A stretch of 64,000 bases of DNA from Devosia sp. Root635 (GTDB taxonomy: Bacteria; Pseudomonadota; Alphaproteobacteria; Rhizobiales; Devosiaceae), in NCBI RefSeq assembly GCF_001427605.1, contig NZ_LMGZ01000020.1, positions 181,233-245,232 of the forward strand, in the 5' to 3' direction. This document shows positions 52,590 to 62,407 of the stretch, piece after piece (the first letter of the stretch is position 1; every line of letters starts with the position of its first letter). The notes beneath the pieces were generated by a model. It worked only from the letters and a program-made list of their open reading frames with translations, made no database searches and was not told the DNA's origin. Made by a program: the position numbers and the translations under genes.

Positions 52590-53651
52590 ATGTCGAGCGA
52601 ACCCGATCTGGAGGCGGCCAGCGTGGCGCGTTCCGAGGCCGTCGCCACCTTCGATCATCAACCCGCCGGGCTGTTGCCCCGGCTCCAGCATGCCCTGCAC
52701 AGTACGCCCTCGCTGGTGCCGCTCATCGTGCTGGTGCTGTCGATTGTCATCTTCGGCGCGCTGCTGGGCGGCAAGTTCTTCTCGTCCTTCGCGCTGACGC
52801 TGATCCTGCAGCAGGTGGCGATCGTCGGCATTGTCGGCGCCGCGCAATCGCTGGTCATCCTGACGGCGGGCATCGACCTTTCGGTCGGCGCCATCATGGT
52901 GCTGAGTTCGGTCATCATGGGCCAGTTCACCTTCCGCTACGGACTGCCGCCCGCCGCCGCGATCGTCGTGGGCCTGGCGGTCGGCACCCTGGTCGGCTTC
53001 ATCAATGGCTGGCTGATCGCGCGCATCAAGCTGCCGCCCTTCATCGTGACGCTGGGCACCTGGCAGATCGCGCTGGCCAGCAATTTCCTCTATTCGGGCA
53101 ATGAAACCATCCGCGCCCAGGAGATCGAGACGCAGGCGCCGCTGTTGCAGTTCTTCGGCCAGACGGTGAGCTTCGGCGGCGCGGTCTTCACCTATGGCGT
53201 GTTTTTCTTCGTGCTGCTGGTGCTGTTGCTGGCCTATGTGCTGCGGCACACTGCCTGGGGCCGCCACGTCTATGCCGTGGGCGACGACCCTGATGCCGCC
53301 GAGTTGTCGGGTGTCGATACCAGGCGCATCCTCATTTCGGTCTATATGCTGTCGGGCCTCATCTGTGCCTTTGCCGGCTGGGCCTTGATCGGCCGTATCG
53401 GCTCGGTGTCGCCGACCTCGGGCCAGACGGCCAATATCGAGAGCATTACCGCGGTGGTGATCGGCGGCATTTCGCTCTTTGGCGGGCGCGGCTCCATTAT
53501 GGGCATGCTGTTCGGAGCGCTGATCGTCGGCGTGTTCTCGCTCGGGCTGCGTCTGCTCGGCGCCGATGCGCAATGGACCTACCTGCTGATTGGCGCGCTC
53601 ATCATCGCCGCCGTGGCGGTGGACCAGTGGATCAGGAAGGTGTCGGTCTGA
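52590..53651 (+). CDS. frcC: Fructose ABC transporter permease (FrcC)
   Basis: A 353-residue CUT2 permease with about ten membrane segments: VPLIVLVLSIVIFGALLGGKFFS, then VAIVGIVGAAQSLVILTAGIDLSVGAIMVLSSVIMGQF, the diagnostic DAAELSGVDTRRILISVYMLSG and ESITAVVIGGISLFGGRGSI. The layout matches Sinorhizobium FrcC as I recall it. GGGGAGGAGAG lies before ATG 52590; an upstream in-frame ATG would overlap frcB. The stop overlaps the frcA start (TGATG). Confidence 0.9.
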   Translation: MSSEPDLEAASVARSEAVATFDHQPAGLLPRLQHALHSTPSLVPLIVLVLSIVIFGALLGGKFFSSFALTLILQQVAIVGIVGAAQSLVILTAGIDLSVGAIMVLSSVIMGQFTFRYGLPPAAAIVVGLAVGTLVGFINGWLIARIKLPPFIVTLGTWQIALASNFLYSGNETIRAQEIETQAPLLQFFGQTVSFGGAVFTYGVFFFVLLVLLLAYVLRHTAWGRHVYAVGDDPDAAELSGVDTRRILISVYMLSGLICAFAGWALIGRIGSVSPTSGQTANIESITAVVIGGISLFGGRGSIMGMLFGALIVGVFSLGLRLLGADAQWTYLLIGALIIAAVAVDQWIRKVSV

Positions 53652-54424
53652 TGGAACCCATTCTCAGGGCCCGCGGGCTCAACAAGCGCTATGGCCGGGT
53701 GACGGCGCTCGACAATTGCGATTTCGACCTGATGCCGGGGGAAATCCTGGCAGTCATCGGCGACAATGGCGCCGGCAAGTCGTCCTTGATCAAGGCACTA
53801 TCGGGCGCTATCACGCCCGATAGTGGCGAGATTTTCCTCGAAGGCCAGCCGGTGAGCTTTCCCTCGCCCATCGCTGCCCGCAATGCCGGGGTGGAGACCG
53901 TCTACCAGACGCTCGCCATGTCGCCGGCCCTCTCGATTGCCGACAACATGTTCATGGGGCGCGAGTTGCGCAAACCCGGTTTCATGGGCAGCGTGCTGCG
54001 CCAGCTCGACCGGCCGGAAATGGAGCGGGTGGCGCGCCAGAAGCTCAGTGACCTGGGCCTGATGACCATCCAGAATATCAACCAGGCGGTGGAAACCCTC
54101 TCGGGTGGCCAGCGCCAGGGCGTCGCGGTGGCGCGGGCCGCGGCCTTCGGCAGCAAGGTCATCATCCTCGACGAGCCGACGGCGGCTTTGGGCGTCAAGG
54201 AATCGCGGCGCGTGCTCGACCTGATTCAGGACGTGCGAGCCCGCGGCATCCCGATCATCCTCATCAGCCATAACATGCCCCATGTCTTCGAGGTGGCCGA
54301 CCGCATCCATGTGCACCGGCTGGGAAGGCGCCTCTGCGTCATCGACCCCAAGGACTATACCATGTCCGACGCGGTGGCCTTCATGACCGGGGCCAAGGCG
54401 GCACCGGGGCTGGCGCTGGCCTAG
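53651..54424 (+). CDS. frcA: Fructose ABC transporter ATP-binding protein (FrcA)
   Basis: A 257-residue single-domain ATPase, unlike the double-domain RbsA type usual for CUT2 systems; this shortened form is a feature of FrcA. Walker A is GDNGAGKSS, the signature LSGGQRQGVAVARAAAFG, Walker B VIILDEPTAALG, and the C-terminus ends VHRLGRRLCVIDPKDYTMSDAVAFMTGA. The long stretch LSDLGLMTIQNINQAVETLS also agrees with FrcA. The start is ATG 53651, coupled to frcC. Confidence 0.92.
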   Translation: MEPILRARGLNKRYGRVTALDNCDFDLMPGEILAVIGDNGAGKSSLIKALSGAITPDSGEIFLEGQPVSFPSPIAARNAGVETVYQTLAMSPALSIADNMFMGRELRKPGFMGSVLRQLDRPEMERVARQKLSDLGLMTIQNINQAVETLSGGQRQGVAVARAAAFGSKVIILDEPTAALGVKESRRVLDLIQDVRARGIPIILISHNMPHVFEVADRIHVHRLGRRLCVIDPKDYTMSDAVAFMTGAKAAPGLALA

Positions 54425-54498
54425 TCCCGAAACCGGGGCCATTTTCGGCGGACATGCTTTAGCATGGCTCCTGAGTCGCCACCGCTAAGGACATACCG

Positions 54499-56517
54499 AT
54501 GAGCAAAGCCACGACCGCCCGCGCCCCGGTGACGCCGCTGATTTTGCATGACCCGTTCATGAGCGTGTGGTCGTGGTCCGATACGCTGACCGACACTTGG
54601 CCGGCCCACTGGGCCGGCAAGCATCAGCAGATGAGCGGCATGCTGCGCATCGACGGCCAGCCGTATCGCTTCGTCGGCCGCTCCAATCGCATGGCCGACA
54701 AGGTGCCGGCGATGGAGCAGCTATCGCGCGAGGTGACGCCTTTGCGCACCGTCTATCGTTTCGCCGCCGGCGGGATCGAGCTGACGCTGAGTTTTACCAG
54801 CCCCCTGCTGCCGGACGATCTGGAACTGCTCGGTCGGCCGGTGAGCTATGTCGACCTTTCGGTGCGCTCGACCGATGGGCGGGAGCACACGGTCGCGGCC
54901 TATTACGACTGGTCGGCCAACTGGACGGTGGGCGATGCCGAAACCGAGCTGAGCTGGGGCCGCCATCGCGCCGGTCCGGTCGAGGCGCTGTTTGTCGGCG
55001 CGGCGGAACAGCGTCCGCTCAAGCGCTCGGGCGACGAGGTGGCGATCGAATGGGGCTATCTGTTCGTGTCGTCGCGGCCCGGCATGCCGGTGGCCGGGGC
55101 TTTTGGCGATGGGCATGCCCTGCGCCAGGGCTTTGCCACCACCGGCGCCATTCCCGACCGGGACGATGTCCGCGAAACGAGGCCGCTACGCATGCCGGCG
55201 GGTAGCTCGCACAAGGTCACCGCTTTCGCCACGGCGCTGGGCCAAGTCGGCGCTGCGGCGAAAACCTGGAACCTGGTGGTCGCCTATGACCAGGTCTGGG
55301 CCCTGACCTATTTCGATCGCCGCCTGCGCCCCTATTGGAGCCGCAACGGCCAGTCGGCCATCGGCTTGATCGAGACGGCCTGGGCCGAGCGGGACGACGT
55401 ACTGGCGCGCGTCGCGGCATTCGATGCCGGGCTGATCGCCGATCTCGAGACCTCGGGCGGCGAGATTTACGCCCGGCTCGGCATCCTGGCTTTCCGGCAG
55501 TGCCTCGGCGCTCATATCATGGCCGAGGATTTCGGCGGCGACCTGCTGCATTTTTCCAAGGAAGGCAGTTCCAACGGCTCGATGGGCACGGTGGACCTGA
55601 CCTATCCCGGCGCGCCGTTTTTCCTGCATTTCAACCCGGCTTTGCTGGAAGCGCAGATGCGGCCGGTGCTGGCCTATGCCAAATCGGGCCGCTGGCCCTT
55701 CCCCTATGCGCCGCACGATGTGGGGCACTATCCCTGGGCCAATGGCCAGAACTATGGTGGCGGCGACCGTACCGAGCATGACCAGATGCCGGTCGAGGAA
55801 AGCGGCAACATGCTGATCCTTGCCGGCGCGCTGGCGCAGAAAACCGGCAGCACCGCTTTGGCCGAGGCGTTCTGGGCCGAGCTGACCAGTTGGGCCGAAT
55901 ACCTGGTCGAAAGCGGGCTCGATCCGGACAACCAGCTCTGCACCGACGACTTCGCCGGACACATGCCGCACAATGCCAACCTCGCCATCAAGGCGATCCT
56001 GGGCATCGGCGCCTTCGGCCAGCTCTGCCAGACGCTGGGGAAGCCCGAGGCCGAGCACTATCTGGCGACAGCGCGCGACTGGGCGAAACGCTGGGAGCAG
56101 ATGGCCGATAGCGGCAGCTCCTATCGCCTGGCCTTCGACCAGCCCGGCACCTGGAGCCAGAAATACAATCTGGTCTGGGACCGGATTCTCGGGCTGAACC
56201 TGTTTGATACCGGGATCGCCGAGACGGAGCTGGCGCATTATCGCGGCAAGCTCAACCGCTATGGCCTGCCGCTCGACAGCCGCAAGGCCTATACCAAGCT
56301 CGACTGGCTGGTGTGGTCGGCGTGTCTCACCGGCAGGCAGGACGATTTCGACGCCATGCTGGCGCCGCTGGCCTCCTGGCTCGACGACGCGCCGCAGCGC
56401 GTGCCGCTGTCGGACTGGTTCGAGACCGATACCGGCAAACAGCCCGGCGGCCACGGCTTCTGGGCCCGCTCGGTGGTGGGCGGGATTTACATCAAGCTGC
56501 TGCTGGACAAGGCGTAG
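54499..56517 (+). CDS. Glutaminase A family protein (DUF4965/DUF5127/DUF1793 type), cytoplasmic
   Basis: A 672-residue protein of the GtaA-like family. The N-terminal beta domain starts TPLILHDPFMSVWSWSDTLTDTWPAHW, then AAYYDWSANWTVG; the C-terminal (alpha/alpha)6-like part has HIMAEDFGGDLLHFSKEGSSNGSMGTVDLTYPGAPFFLHFNP, PYAPHDVGHYPWANGQNYGG and GIGAFGQLCQTLG. The fungal relatives are annotated as secreted glutaminases, but this fold resembles glycoside hydrolases and the activity of bacterial members is unclear. There is no signal peptide. Lying 74 bases after frcA, it may hydrolyse an imported sugar compound. Confidence 0.82.
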   Translation: MSKATTARAPVTPLILHDPFMSVWSWSDTLTDTWPAHWAGKHQQMSGMLRIDGQPYRFVGRSNRMADKVPAMEQLSREVTPLRTVYRFAAGGIELTLSFTSPLLPDDLELLGRPVSYVDLSVRSTDGREHTVAAYYDWSANWTVGDAETELSWGRHRAGPVEALFVGAAEQRPLKRSGDEVAIEWGYLFVSSRPGMPVAGAFGDGHALRQGFATTGAIPDRDDVRETRPLRMPAGSSHKVTAFATALGQVGAAAKTWNLVVAYDQVWALTYFDRRLRPYWSRNGQSAIGLIETAWAERDDVLARVAAFDAGLIADLETSGGEIYARLGILAFRQCLGAHIMAEDFGGDLLHFSKEGSSNGSMGTVDLTYPGAPFFLHFNPALLEAQMRPVLAYAKSGRWPFPYAPHDVGHYPWANGQNYGGGDRTEHDQMPVEESGNMLILAGALAQKTGSTALAEAFWAELTSWAEYLVESGLDPDNQLCTDDFAGHMPHNANLAIKAILGIGAFGQLCQTLGKPEAEHYLATARDWAKRWEQMADSGSSYRLAFDQPGTWSQKYNLVWDRILGLNLFDTGIAETELAHYRGKLNRYGLPLDSRKAYTKLDWLVWSACLTGRQDDFDAMLAPLASWLDDAPQRVPLSDWFETDTGKQPGGHGFWARSVVGGIYIKLLLDKA

Positions 56518-56524
56518 GCACTGG

Positions 56525-56544
56525 GTGGACACAATCATGTCCAC
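56525..56544 (+). terminator. Hairpin after glutaminase-A-family gene
   Basis: GTGGACA-CAATCA-TGTCCAC is a perfect 7-bp stem starting 7 bases after the stop codon. It has no T-run. Confidence 0.5.
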
Positions 56545-56554
56545 ACCACCGGGC

Positions 56555-56690
56555 GGCCTCTCCCTTTTGGCGGGGGAGGCTGGGGGCGGCGGTTGGCCTG
56601 ACCATCGGGGCTGAGCACCCCAACCTTGATCCCCTTCCCCGCCAGGGGAGGGGGTCGACTGAAGCATCGAGAAAACCGATCGGCGCCGAT
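56555..56690. repeat. REP-like GC-rich extragenic palindromes
   Basis: The convergent gap holds two hairpin-forming units: CCTCTCCCTTTTGGCGGGGGAGG (loosely paired) near 56560-56582 and CCCCTTCCCCGCCAGGGGAGGGG near 56629-56653. Such short C/G-rich inverted units are typical of repeated extragenic elements scattered in Hyphomicrobiales genomes. Only these two copies can be compared in the window. Confidence 0.45.
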
Positions 56691-56695
56691 GGGAC

Positions 56696-57775
<1,080 letters not shown>

Positions 57776-58129
57776 TTGTGCGTCTCCTCCTCTTGCGCAG
57801 TGGTATCGACGGTCTCTGCCATCTGATGCCTTTGGGCGCGGTATTTAGTGAGTCATCGAAACTAAAAGACAAGGTCGATCTACGATATGCCCTGCCGGCG
57901 GCGATCACCTATCCATATAAAGTGCTGGAAATAAGCAATAAAAAGCAATTCCGAACATAGACAGCCTTGCTGACCATTGATTGAGGCACGTACGTCTTGC
58001 CTATCTTTTACGGAATGCGTAGAAAGTATCAAGCGGGGATCGCACGGGAGGACGTGCCCCCTGCCGCAGCCGGGAGGTGCCCATCAGAGGTGGCCCCCGG
58101 ACTGTCGTGAGGACATGAGGAGGAAGACC
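57776..58129. promoter_or_regulatory. Divergent promoter region of the CUT1 transporter
   Basis: This 354-base gap is clearly AT-richer than the neighbouring genes and has no coding sequence I can support. It contains the inverted repeat TTTAGT-N11-ACTAAA (57844-57866), about 70 bases before the ATPase gene, and the A-rich stretch around AGCAATAAAAAGCAATT near 57935, where promoters are likely. No regulator gene is encoded beside it. The ribosome site AGGAGGAAG ends just before ATG 58130. Confidence 0.5.
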
Positions 58130-59383
58130 ATGAAGAAGCTTGCGCTCGCCGCAATGCTCAGCGTCGCCGCCATTTTCCCGGCCGCTGCCCAAGAAGTCGT
58201 CGACTGGATGCACATCGCTTCGATTCCGGAGGAAGTCGCCCTGATGGAAGCGGCCGTGGCGGAATACGAGGCGGCCAATCCCGACGTGAAGATCAACATG
58301 CAGTTCCTGGAAAACGAGGCCTTCAAGGCCAAGCTGACCACTTTGCTGCAGTCGGACGCCGCCCCCGATATCTTCTATTCCTGGGGTGGTGGCGTGCTGA
58401 CCGAACAGGCTGCAGCCGGCGTGCTGCGTCCAGTCGAGGATCTGGTCGATCCCGCCGTCGCCGAAGCGCTCGGCTCAGGCGGTATGTCAGCCTTTACCCG
58501 CGACGGCCATATCTACGGCCTGCCCCAGCAGGTGAGCGAGGTCGTGCTATGGTACAACAAGGCCCTGTTCGAGCAGGCAGGTGTCGATCCGGCAAGCCTC
58601 GAAACCTGGGACGGCTTCCTGGCCGCGATCCAGACCTTCAAAGATGCCGGCATCACGCCGCTGGCGGTCGGGGCCAAGGATAAATGGCCGGCCCATTTCT
58701 GGTGGTCCAAGCTGGTCGTCCGCCTGGCCGGGCAGGATGCGTTCGATGCGGCGCGCAAGGGCGAGAATGGTGGCTTCGCCGCCGAGCCCTTCGTCAAGGC
58801 CGGCGAAATGTTCCTGCAACTAGCCGCACTCGAACCGTTCCAGGAAGGGTTCCTGGCGGCTTCCTATGGCGATGCCTCGGGCTATTTCGGTGACGGCAAG
58901 GCCGCGATGCATCTGATGGGCGACTGGGACTACGGCGCCATGAAGGACAATTCGGCCAACAAGGAAGGCATTCCCGACGACCAGTTGGGCATCCTGCCTT
59001 TCCCCACCATCGAGGGCGGCGCCGGTGACCCCACCGATACGCTGGGCGGCATCAATGGCTGGCTGTTCCACAAGAACGCCTCCGACGCCGCCGTCAAATT
59101 CATGGAATGGTATACCTCGGCCGAAGTCGGGTCGCGCTTCGGCAATGCCGGGTTCTTCATCCCGATCGCCGCCGGCGCAGCCGACGGCATGACCAACCCG
59201 TTCAAGGTGCAGATCGCCCAATCCATCAACAATGCGCACTGGCACGCCATCTTCTTCGACCAGGAGCTAGGACCGCAGGTCGGTGGCGTGGTGAACGACA
59301 TCTCCGCTGAACTCGCGGGCAATGCCCTGTCGGCCGAAGAGGCCGCGGAGCTGGTGGAAGAGGCTGCGGCCGACATTCGCTAG
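58130..59383 (+). CDS. CUT1 ABC transporter sugar-binding protein (family 1)
   Basis: A 417-residue periplasmic protein with signal peptide MKKLALAAMLSVAAIFPAAA (cut before QEVVDW). The body fits extracellular solute-binding family 1: AAVAEYEAANPDVKINMQFLENEAFKAKLTTLLQSDAAPDIFYSWGGG, PQQVSEVVLWYNKALFEQAGVDP, and NGWLFHKNASDAAVKFMEWYTS. The likely ligand is a mono- or oligosaccharide. The ATG is 7 bases after AGGAGG. A strong hairpin follows. Confidence 0.92.
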   Translation: MKKLALAAMLSVAAIFPAAAQEVVDWMHIASIPEEVALMEAAVAEYEAANPDVKINMQFLENEAFKAKLTTLLQSDAAPDIFYSWGGGVLTEQAAAGVLRPVEDLVDPAVAEALGSGGMSAFTRDGHIYGLPQQVSEVVLWYNKALFEQAGVDPASLETWDGFLAAIQTFKDAGITPLAVGAKDKWPAHFWWSKLVVRLAGQDAFDAARKGENGGFAAEPFVKAGEMFLQLAALEPFQEGFLAASYGDASGYFGDGKAAMHLMGDWDYGAMKDNSANKEGIPDDQLGILPFPTIEGGAGDPTDTLGGINGWLFHKNASDAAVKFMEWYTSAEVGSRFGNAGFFIPIAAGAADGMTNPFKVQIAQSINNAHWHAIFFDQELGPQVGGVVNDISAELAGNALSAEEAAELVEEAAADIR

Positions 59384-59396
59384 ACCTTGCCTGCGC

Positions 59397-59430
59397 CCCC
59401 GGCGGACGCTCTCCCATGTGTCCGCCGGGG
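59397..59430 (+). terminator. Intercistronic hairpin after sugar-binding-protein gene
   Basis: A perfect 11-bp stem (CCCCGGCGGAC / GTCCGCCGGGG) with a 12-base loop, followed by CTCTTTG, 13 bases after the stop. It looks like a leaky terminator or stabiliser before the permease genes. Confidence 0.7.
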
Positions 59431-59463
59431 CTCTTTGCCGAGGAATTGCCCGAGGATTAGCCC

Positions 59464-60390
59464 GTGACCACGATCGCCTCGTCCGCCGCACTATCAGCGC
59501 CGCGCCGCGCCCGGCGCTACATGGACCGCAAAAGCCTGGTGCCGCTGTTGCTGTTCATCCCGCCGGCGCTGATCCTGTTCGTCGTACTTGTCGTGCTGCC
59601 GATGATCGATGCGGCCAGCTTTTCCTTCTTCGACTGGACCGGCTACGGCCCGATGACCGACTTCGTCGGCTTCGAGAATTACGACGACGTGCTGAGCCAC
59701 CGCCATTTCGGGACTGCGGTGCGCAACAGCCTGCTCGTCATCGCCGTCTCGCTGCTGGTGCAACTGCCGCTGGCCATGTGGGTCAGCCTGGCGCTGGTGG
59801 AAAAGCGCTGGAGCGTCAACGTCATCCGCACGTTGTTCTTCCTGCCCTATATGCTGGCCGAAATCGCCGCCGGCCTGATCTGGAAATTCGTCTATGACGG
59901 CAATTATGGCATCATCCCCACCGTCGGCGACGCCATCGGCGTGGAAATGCCCTTCGTGCTGGGCGACAAGTTCTGGGTCATGCCCGCCATCATGCTGGTG
60001 ATCGTGTGGAAATATTTCGGCTTCCACATGATGATCTATATCGCCGGCCTGCAATCCATTCCGAGCGAGGTGATCGAGGCGGCCCGGCTCGACGGCGTCA
60101 AGAAATGGCAGATCGTGCGGCATATCAAACTGCCGATGATCTGGGGCTCCATCGTCATCTCGGTGTTCTTTTCGATCATCGGCGCGCTGCAATTGTTCGA
60201 CCTGGTGATCCCGCTGTCCAATGGTGGCCCCAACAATTCGAGCCACACCATCGTCACCTTCCTTTACCAGTTCGGCATCCTGCGCATGAAACTGGGCTTT
60301 GGCGGCGCCGTCAGCGTCATGCTGTTCATCGCCTGCGTGGTCATCACCGTGATCTACCGCCGGCTGCTGTTTTCGAGGGAGGTCGACTGA
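59464..60390 (+). CDS. CUT1 ABC transporter permease (MalF/UgpA type)
   Basis: A 308-residue inner-membrane protein with six segments (first LLLFIPPALILFVVLVVLPMIDAASFSFFDW). The EAA loop is IPSEVIEAARLDGVKKWQIVRHIKLP, typical for CUT1, with FGFHMMIYIAGLQ before it. It starts at GTG 59464. The next permease starts on the stop codon (TGATG). Confidence 0.9.
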   Translation: MTTIASSAALSAPRRARRYMDRKSLVPLLLFIPPALILFVVLVVLPMIDAASFSFFDWTGYGPMTDFVGFENYDDVLSHRHFGTAVRNSLLVIAVSLLVQLPLAMWVSLALVEKRWSVNVIRTLFFLPYMLAEIAAGLIWKFVYDGNYGIIPTVGDAIGVEMPFVLGDKFWVMPAIMLVIVWKYFGFHMMIYIAGLQSIPSEVIEAARLDGVKKWQIVRHIKLPMIWGSIVISVFFSIIGALQLFDLVIPLSNGGPNNSSHTIVTFLYQFGILRMKLGFGGAVSVMLFIACVVITVIYRRLLFSREVD

Positions 60391-61244
60391 TGGCCGACAC
60401 AAGCATGGATCGCAAGCGCCGGCGGCGCCCCGAAATCTCGGCGTTCCAGTGGCTGACGCTGGCCCTGGTCGCCGCCTTTATCATCGTGCCGTTCTACACC
60501 ACGATATTGGGCGGCTTCAAATCGATCGGCGAATTGCGCACCAATCCCTTCGGCCTCCCGGCCAGTTGGGATCCGGCCAATTTCACCGGTATCATCTTCG
60601 AGACGGCCCTGTTCCGCTCGCTGTGGAACTCGCTGTTCATCGCCTGCTCCACTGTGGTCCTGTCGGTATTGGTCTCGTCCATGGCGGCGTTCGCGCTGGC
60701 CCATATCCGCTTTTTCGGTAGCAAGTTCCTCATGAGCTTCTTCATGCTGGGCCTGCTGTTTCCGGCGTCCACCGCCATCCTGCCGCTGTTCATCAAGCTG
60801 CGCGACCTCGGCCTGCTCGACAAGCATCTGGGTATCATCATCGCCCAGGTGGCCTTCAGCCTGGCCTTTTCCATCGTGCTGTTTCACAGCTTCTTCAAGC
60901 GCCTGCCGGGCGAGCTGATCGATGCGGCGCGCATGGACAATTGCGGCTACCTCAAGATCTACTGGTACATCACCCTGCCGCTGAGCCTGCCCATCATCGC
61001 CACGGTCGGCGTGTTCAATTTCGTCGGCAGCTGGAACAGCTTCCTGTTGCCGCTGATCGTGCTCAATACCGACAGCAACTACACCTGGCCGCTCGGCATC
61101 ATGCAGTTCCAGGGGCAATATGGTTCGGACTGGCCAAAAATCCTGGCCTATCTGACGCTGACCATCATCCCGGCGATCGGGTTTTTCCTGCTGGCGCAGC
61201 GGTATATCATTTCCGGCCTGACGGGCGGGGCGGTGAAGGGGTAG
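60390..61244 (+). CDS. CUT1 ABC transporter permease (MalG/UgpE type)
   Basis: A 284-residue permease with six segments. The N-terminus is basic (MDRKRRRRPEIS) followed by LTLALVAAFIIVPFYTTILGGFKS, then the EAA loop LPGELIDAARMDNCGYLKIYWYITLPLS and the end QRYIISGLTGGAVKG. GAGGGAGG precedes the start and longer in-frame starts lie inside the previous gene. With the previous permease and the divergent ATPase it forms the complete CUT1 importer. Confidence 0.92.
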   Translation: MADTSMDRKRRRRPEISAFQWLTLALVAAFIIVPFYTTILGGFKSIGELRTNPFGLPASWDPANFTGIIFETALFRSLWNSLFIACSTVVLSVLVSSMAAFALAHIRFFGSKFLMSFFMLGLLFPASTAILPLFIKLRDLGLLDKHLGIIIAQVAFSLAFSIVLFHSFFKRLPGELIDAARMDNCGYLKIYWYITLPLSLPIIATVGVFNFVGSWNSFLLPLIVLNTDSNYTWPLGIMQFQGQYGSDWPKILAYLTLTIIPAIGFFLLAQRYIISGLTGGAVKG

Positions 61245-61259
61245 GCGCTGTGGCACTCT

Positions 61260-62327
61260 CTACGGCACGCCATCCGGGGCAAGCGCGCAGGATGGCGCGT
61301 CGGCGTCCCAGACGATTTCCACCGTGGAATGGGTGATGCCGTAGTCGGCGCCCAGCGCCTGCTTGACCGCCTGCGTCACGGCGCTGGCATTCGCGCCCGG
61401 CGCCAGCATGATTTCCAGTGTCGCCACCGGCCGGCCCGAGGTGATCGACCAGACATGCACATGCCGCACGGCGGCGAGGCCGGGCACTTCGGCGACCAGC
61501 GCCTTGCCCAAATCCTCGATCACCACATTGCCCGGCGTGCCTTCCATCAGGATATGCAGCGAACTGCGGAACAGTTTCCAGGCGCTGCGCAGCACCAGCA
61601 GGCTCACGAGAACCGACAGGATGGGATCGATCGGCATCCAGCCGGTGAGCCAGATAGTGACGGCGGCGACGATGGCGGCGACCGAACCCAGCAGGTCGCC
61701 CAGCACATGCACCATGGCGCCGCGGATATTGACGTGTTCCTTGTCGCCGCGCGACAACACGAGGAAGACGGTGACATTGATGACGAAGCCCAGCACGGCC
61801 ACGATGAACATGGGCCCGGCCAGCACTTCATGCGGCGTCATGAAACGCTGGATGGCCTCGTAGACGATCCAGGCGACCAGGGCGAAAAGCGTGACGGCAT
61901 TGATCAGCCCGGCGACCACTTCGAGCCGCATGTAGCCGAAGGTGCGCTTGCCGTCCGAGGCGCGGCGGCCGAAACGGAAGGCGGCCCAGGCCAGCAGCAG
62001 GGCGGCGGCGTCGGTCAGCATGTGGCCGGCATCGGCAATCAGCGCCAGTGAGCCGGAGAGCAGGCCGGCCACGACTTCGGCCAGCATGAAGCCGGCCGTC
62101 AGCAGGAAGCCGATGAGCACGACACGCTCATTGCCGGCACTCACCGTTGGCGCGTGGCTGTGGCCTGCATGGTCGTGGTCCGAATGATCGTGTCCGGCGT
62201 GGTCGTGGCCCGTGTGGTCATGGCCGTCGTGATGCTCATGCTCCGCATGATCGGGATCGGCATGCTCATGGCCGGCGTGATCGTGCCGGTGGGCCATCGG
62301 GCCCTGTTCCTTGCTGCCAAGCGCCAT
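61260..62327 (-). CDS. Cation diffusion facilitator (CzcD/ZitB type) metal exporter
   Basis: A 355-residue CDF protein. The N-terminal about 60 residues are packed with His and Asp (repeats like HDHAGHDHSDHDHAGHSH), a presumed metal-gathering tail. Six membrane segments follow with metal-site motifs DAGHMLTD in segment 2 and HVLGD (HxxxD) in segment 5, then a C-terminal ferredoxin-like dimer domain with VHVWSITSGRPVATLE. The Zn/Cd/Co-type exporter is driven by proton exchange. The start ATG 62327 has GAGGAGC 7-8 bases upstream. An ArsR gene and its operator are immediately upstream. Confidence 0.9.
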   Translation of the reverse strand: MALGSKEQGPMAHRHDHAGHEHADPDHAEHEHHDGHDHTGHDHAGHDHSDHDHAGHSHAPTVSAGNERVVLIGFLLTAGFMLAEVVAGLLSGSLALIADAGHMLTDAAALLLAWAAFRFGRRASDGKRTFGYMRLEVVAGLINAVTLFALVAWIVYEAIQRFMTPHEVLAGPMFIVAVLGFVINVTVFLVLSRGDKEHVNIRGAMVHVLGDLLGSVAAIVAAVTIWLTGWMPIDPILSVLVSLLVLRSAWKLFRSSLHILMEGTPGNVVIEDLGKALVAEVPGLAAVRHVHVWSITSGRPVATLEIMLAPGANASAVTQAVKQALGADYGITHSTVEIVWDADAPSCALAPDGVP

Positions 62328-62350
62328 CGTTCTGCTCCTCGAAATCCTTT

Positions 62351-62372
62351 CATATGAATACATGTTCATATG
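62351..62372. promoter_or_regulatory. ArsR/SmtB-type operator before the CDF gene
   Basis: CATATGAA-TACATG-TTCATATG is a perfect 8-6-8 inverted repeat between the ArsR gene and the CDF gene. ArsR/SmtB sensors bind AT-rich 'TGAA...TTCA' repeats of this kind. Its place means the CDF gene has its own metal-controlled promoter besides any read-through from arsR. Confidence 0.7.
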
Positions 62373-62407
62373 TTTGGATCAAGTCAATCGCGACGGCGGG
62401 CCGGCGC

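Noticed and set aside
51329..52648. The ROK reading frame stays open on the minus strand for another 1.3 kb, suggesting an 850-residue fusion.
   Set aside because: The extension is antisense to frcB, has no recognisable domain, and would run through the promoter. It is a high-GC shadow frame; the ROK protein has a normal length from 51328.
57977..58129. An earlier in-frame start for the sugar-binding protein.
   Set aside because: The signal peptide begins at ATG 58130 right after AGGAGGAAG; the upstream segment has no coding character.
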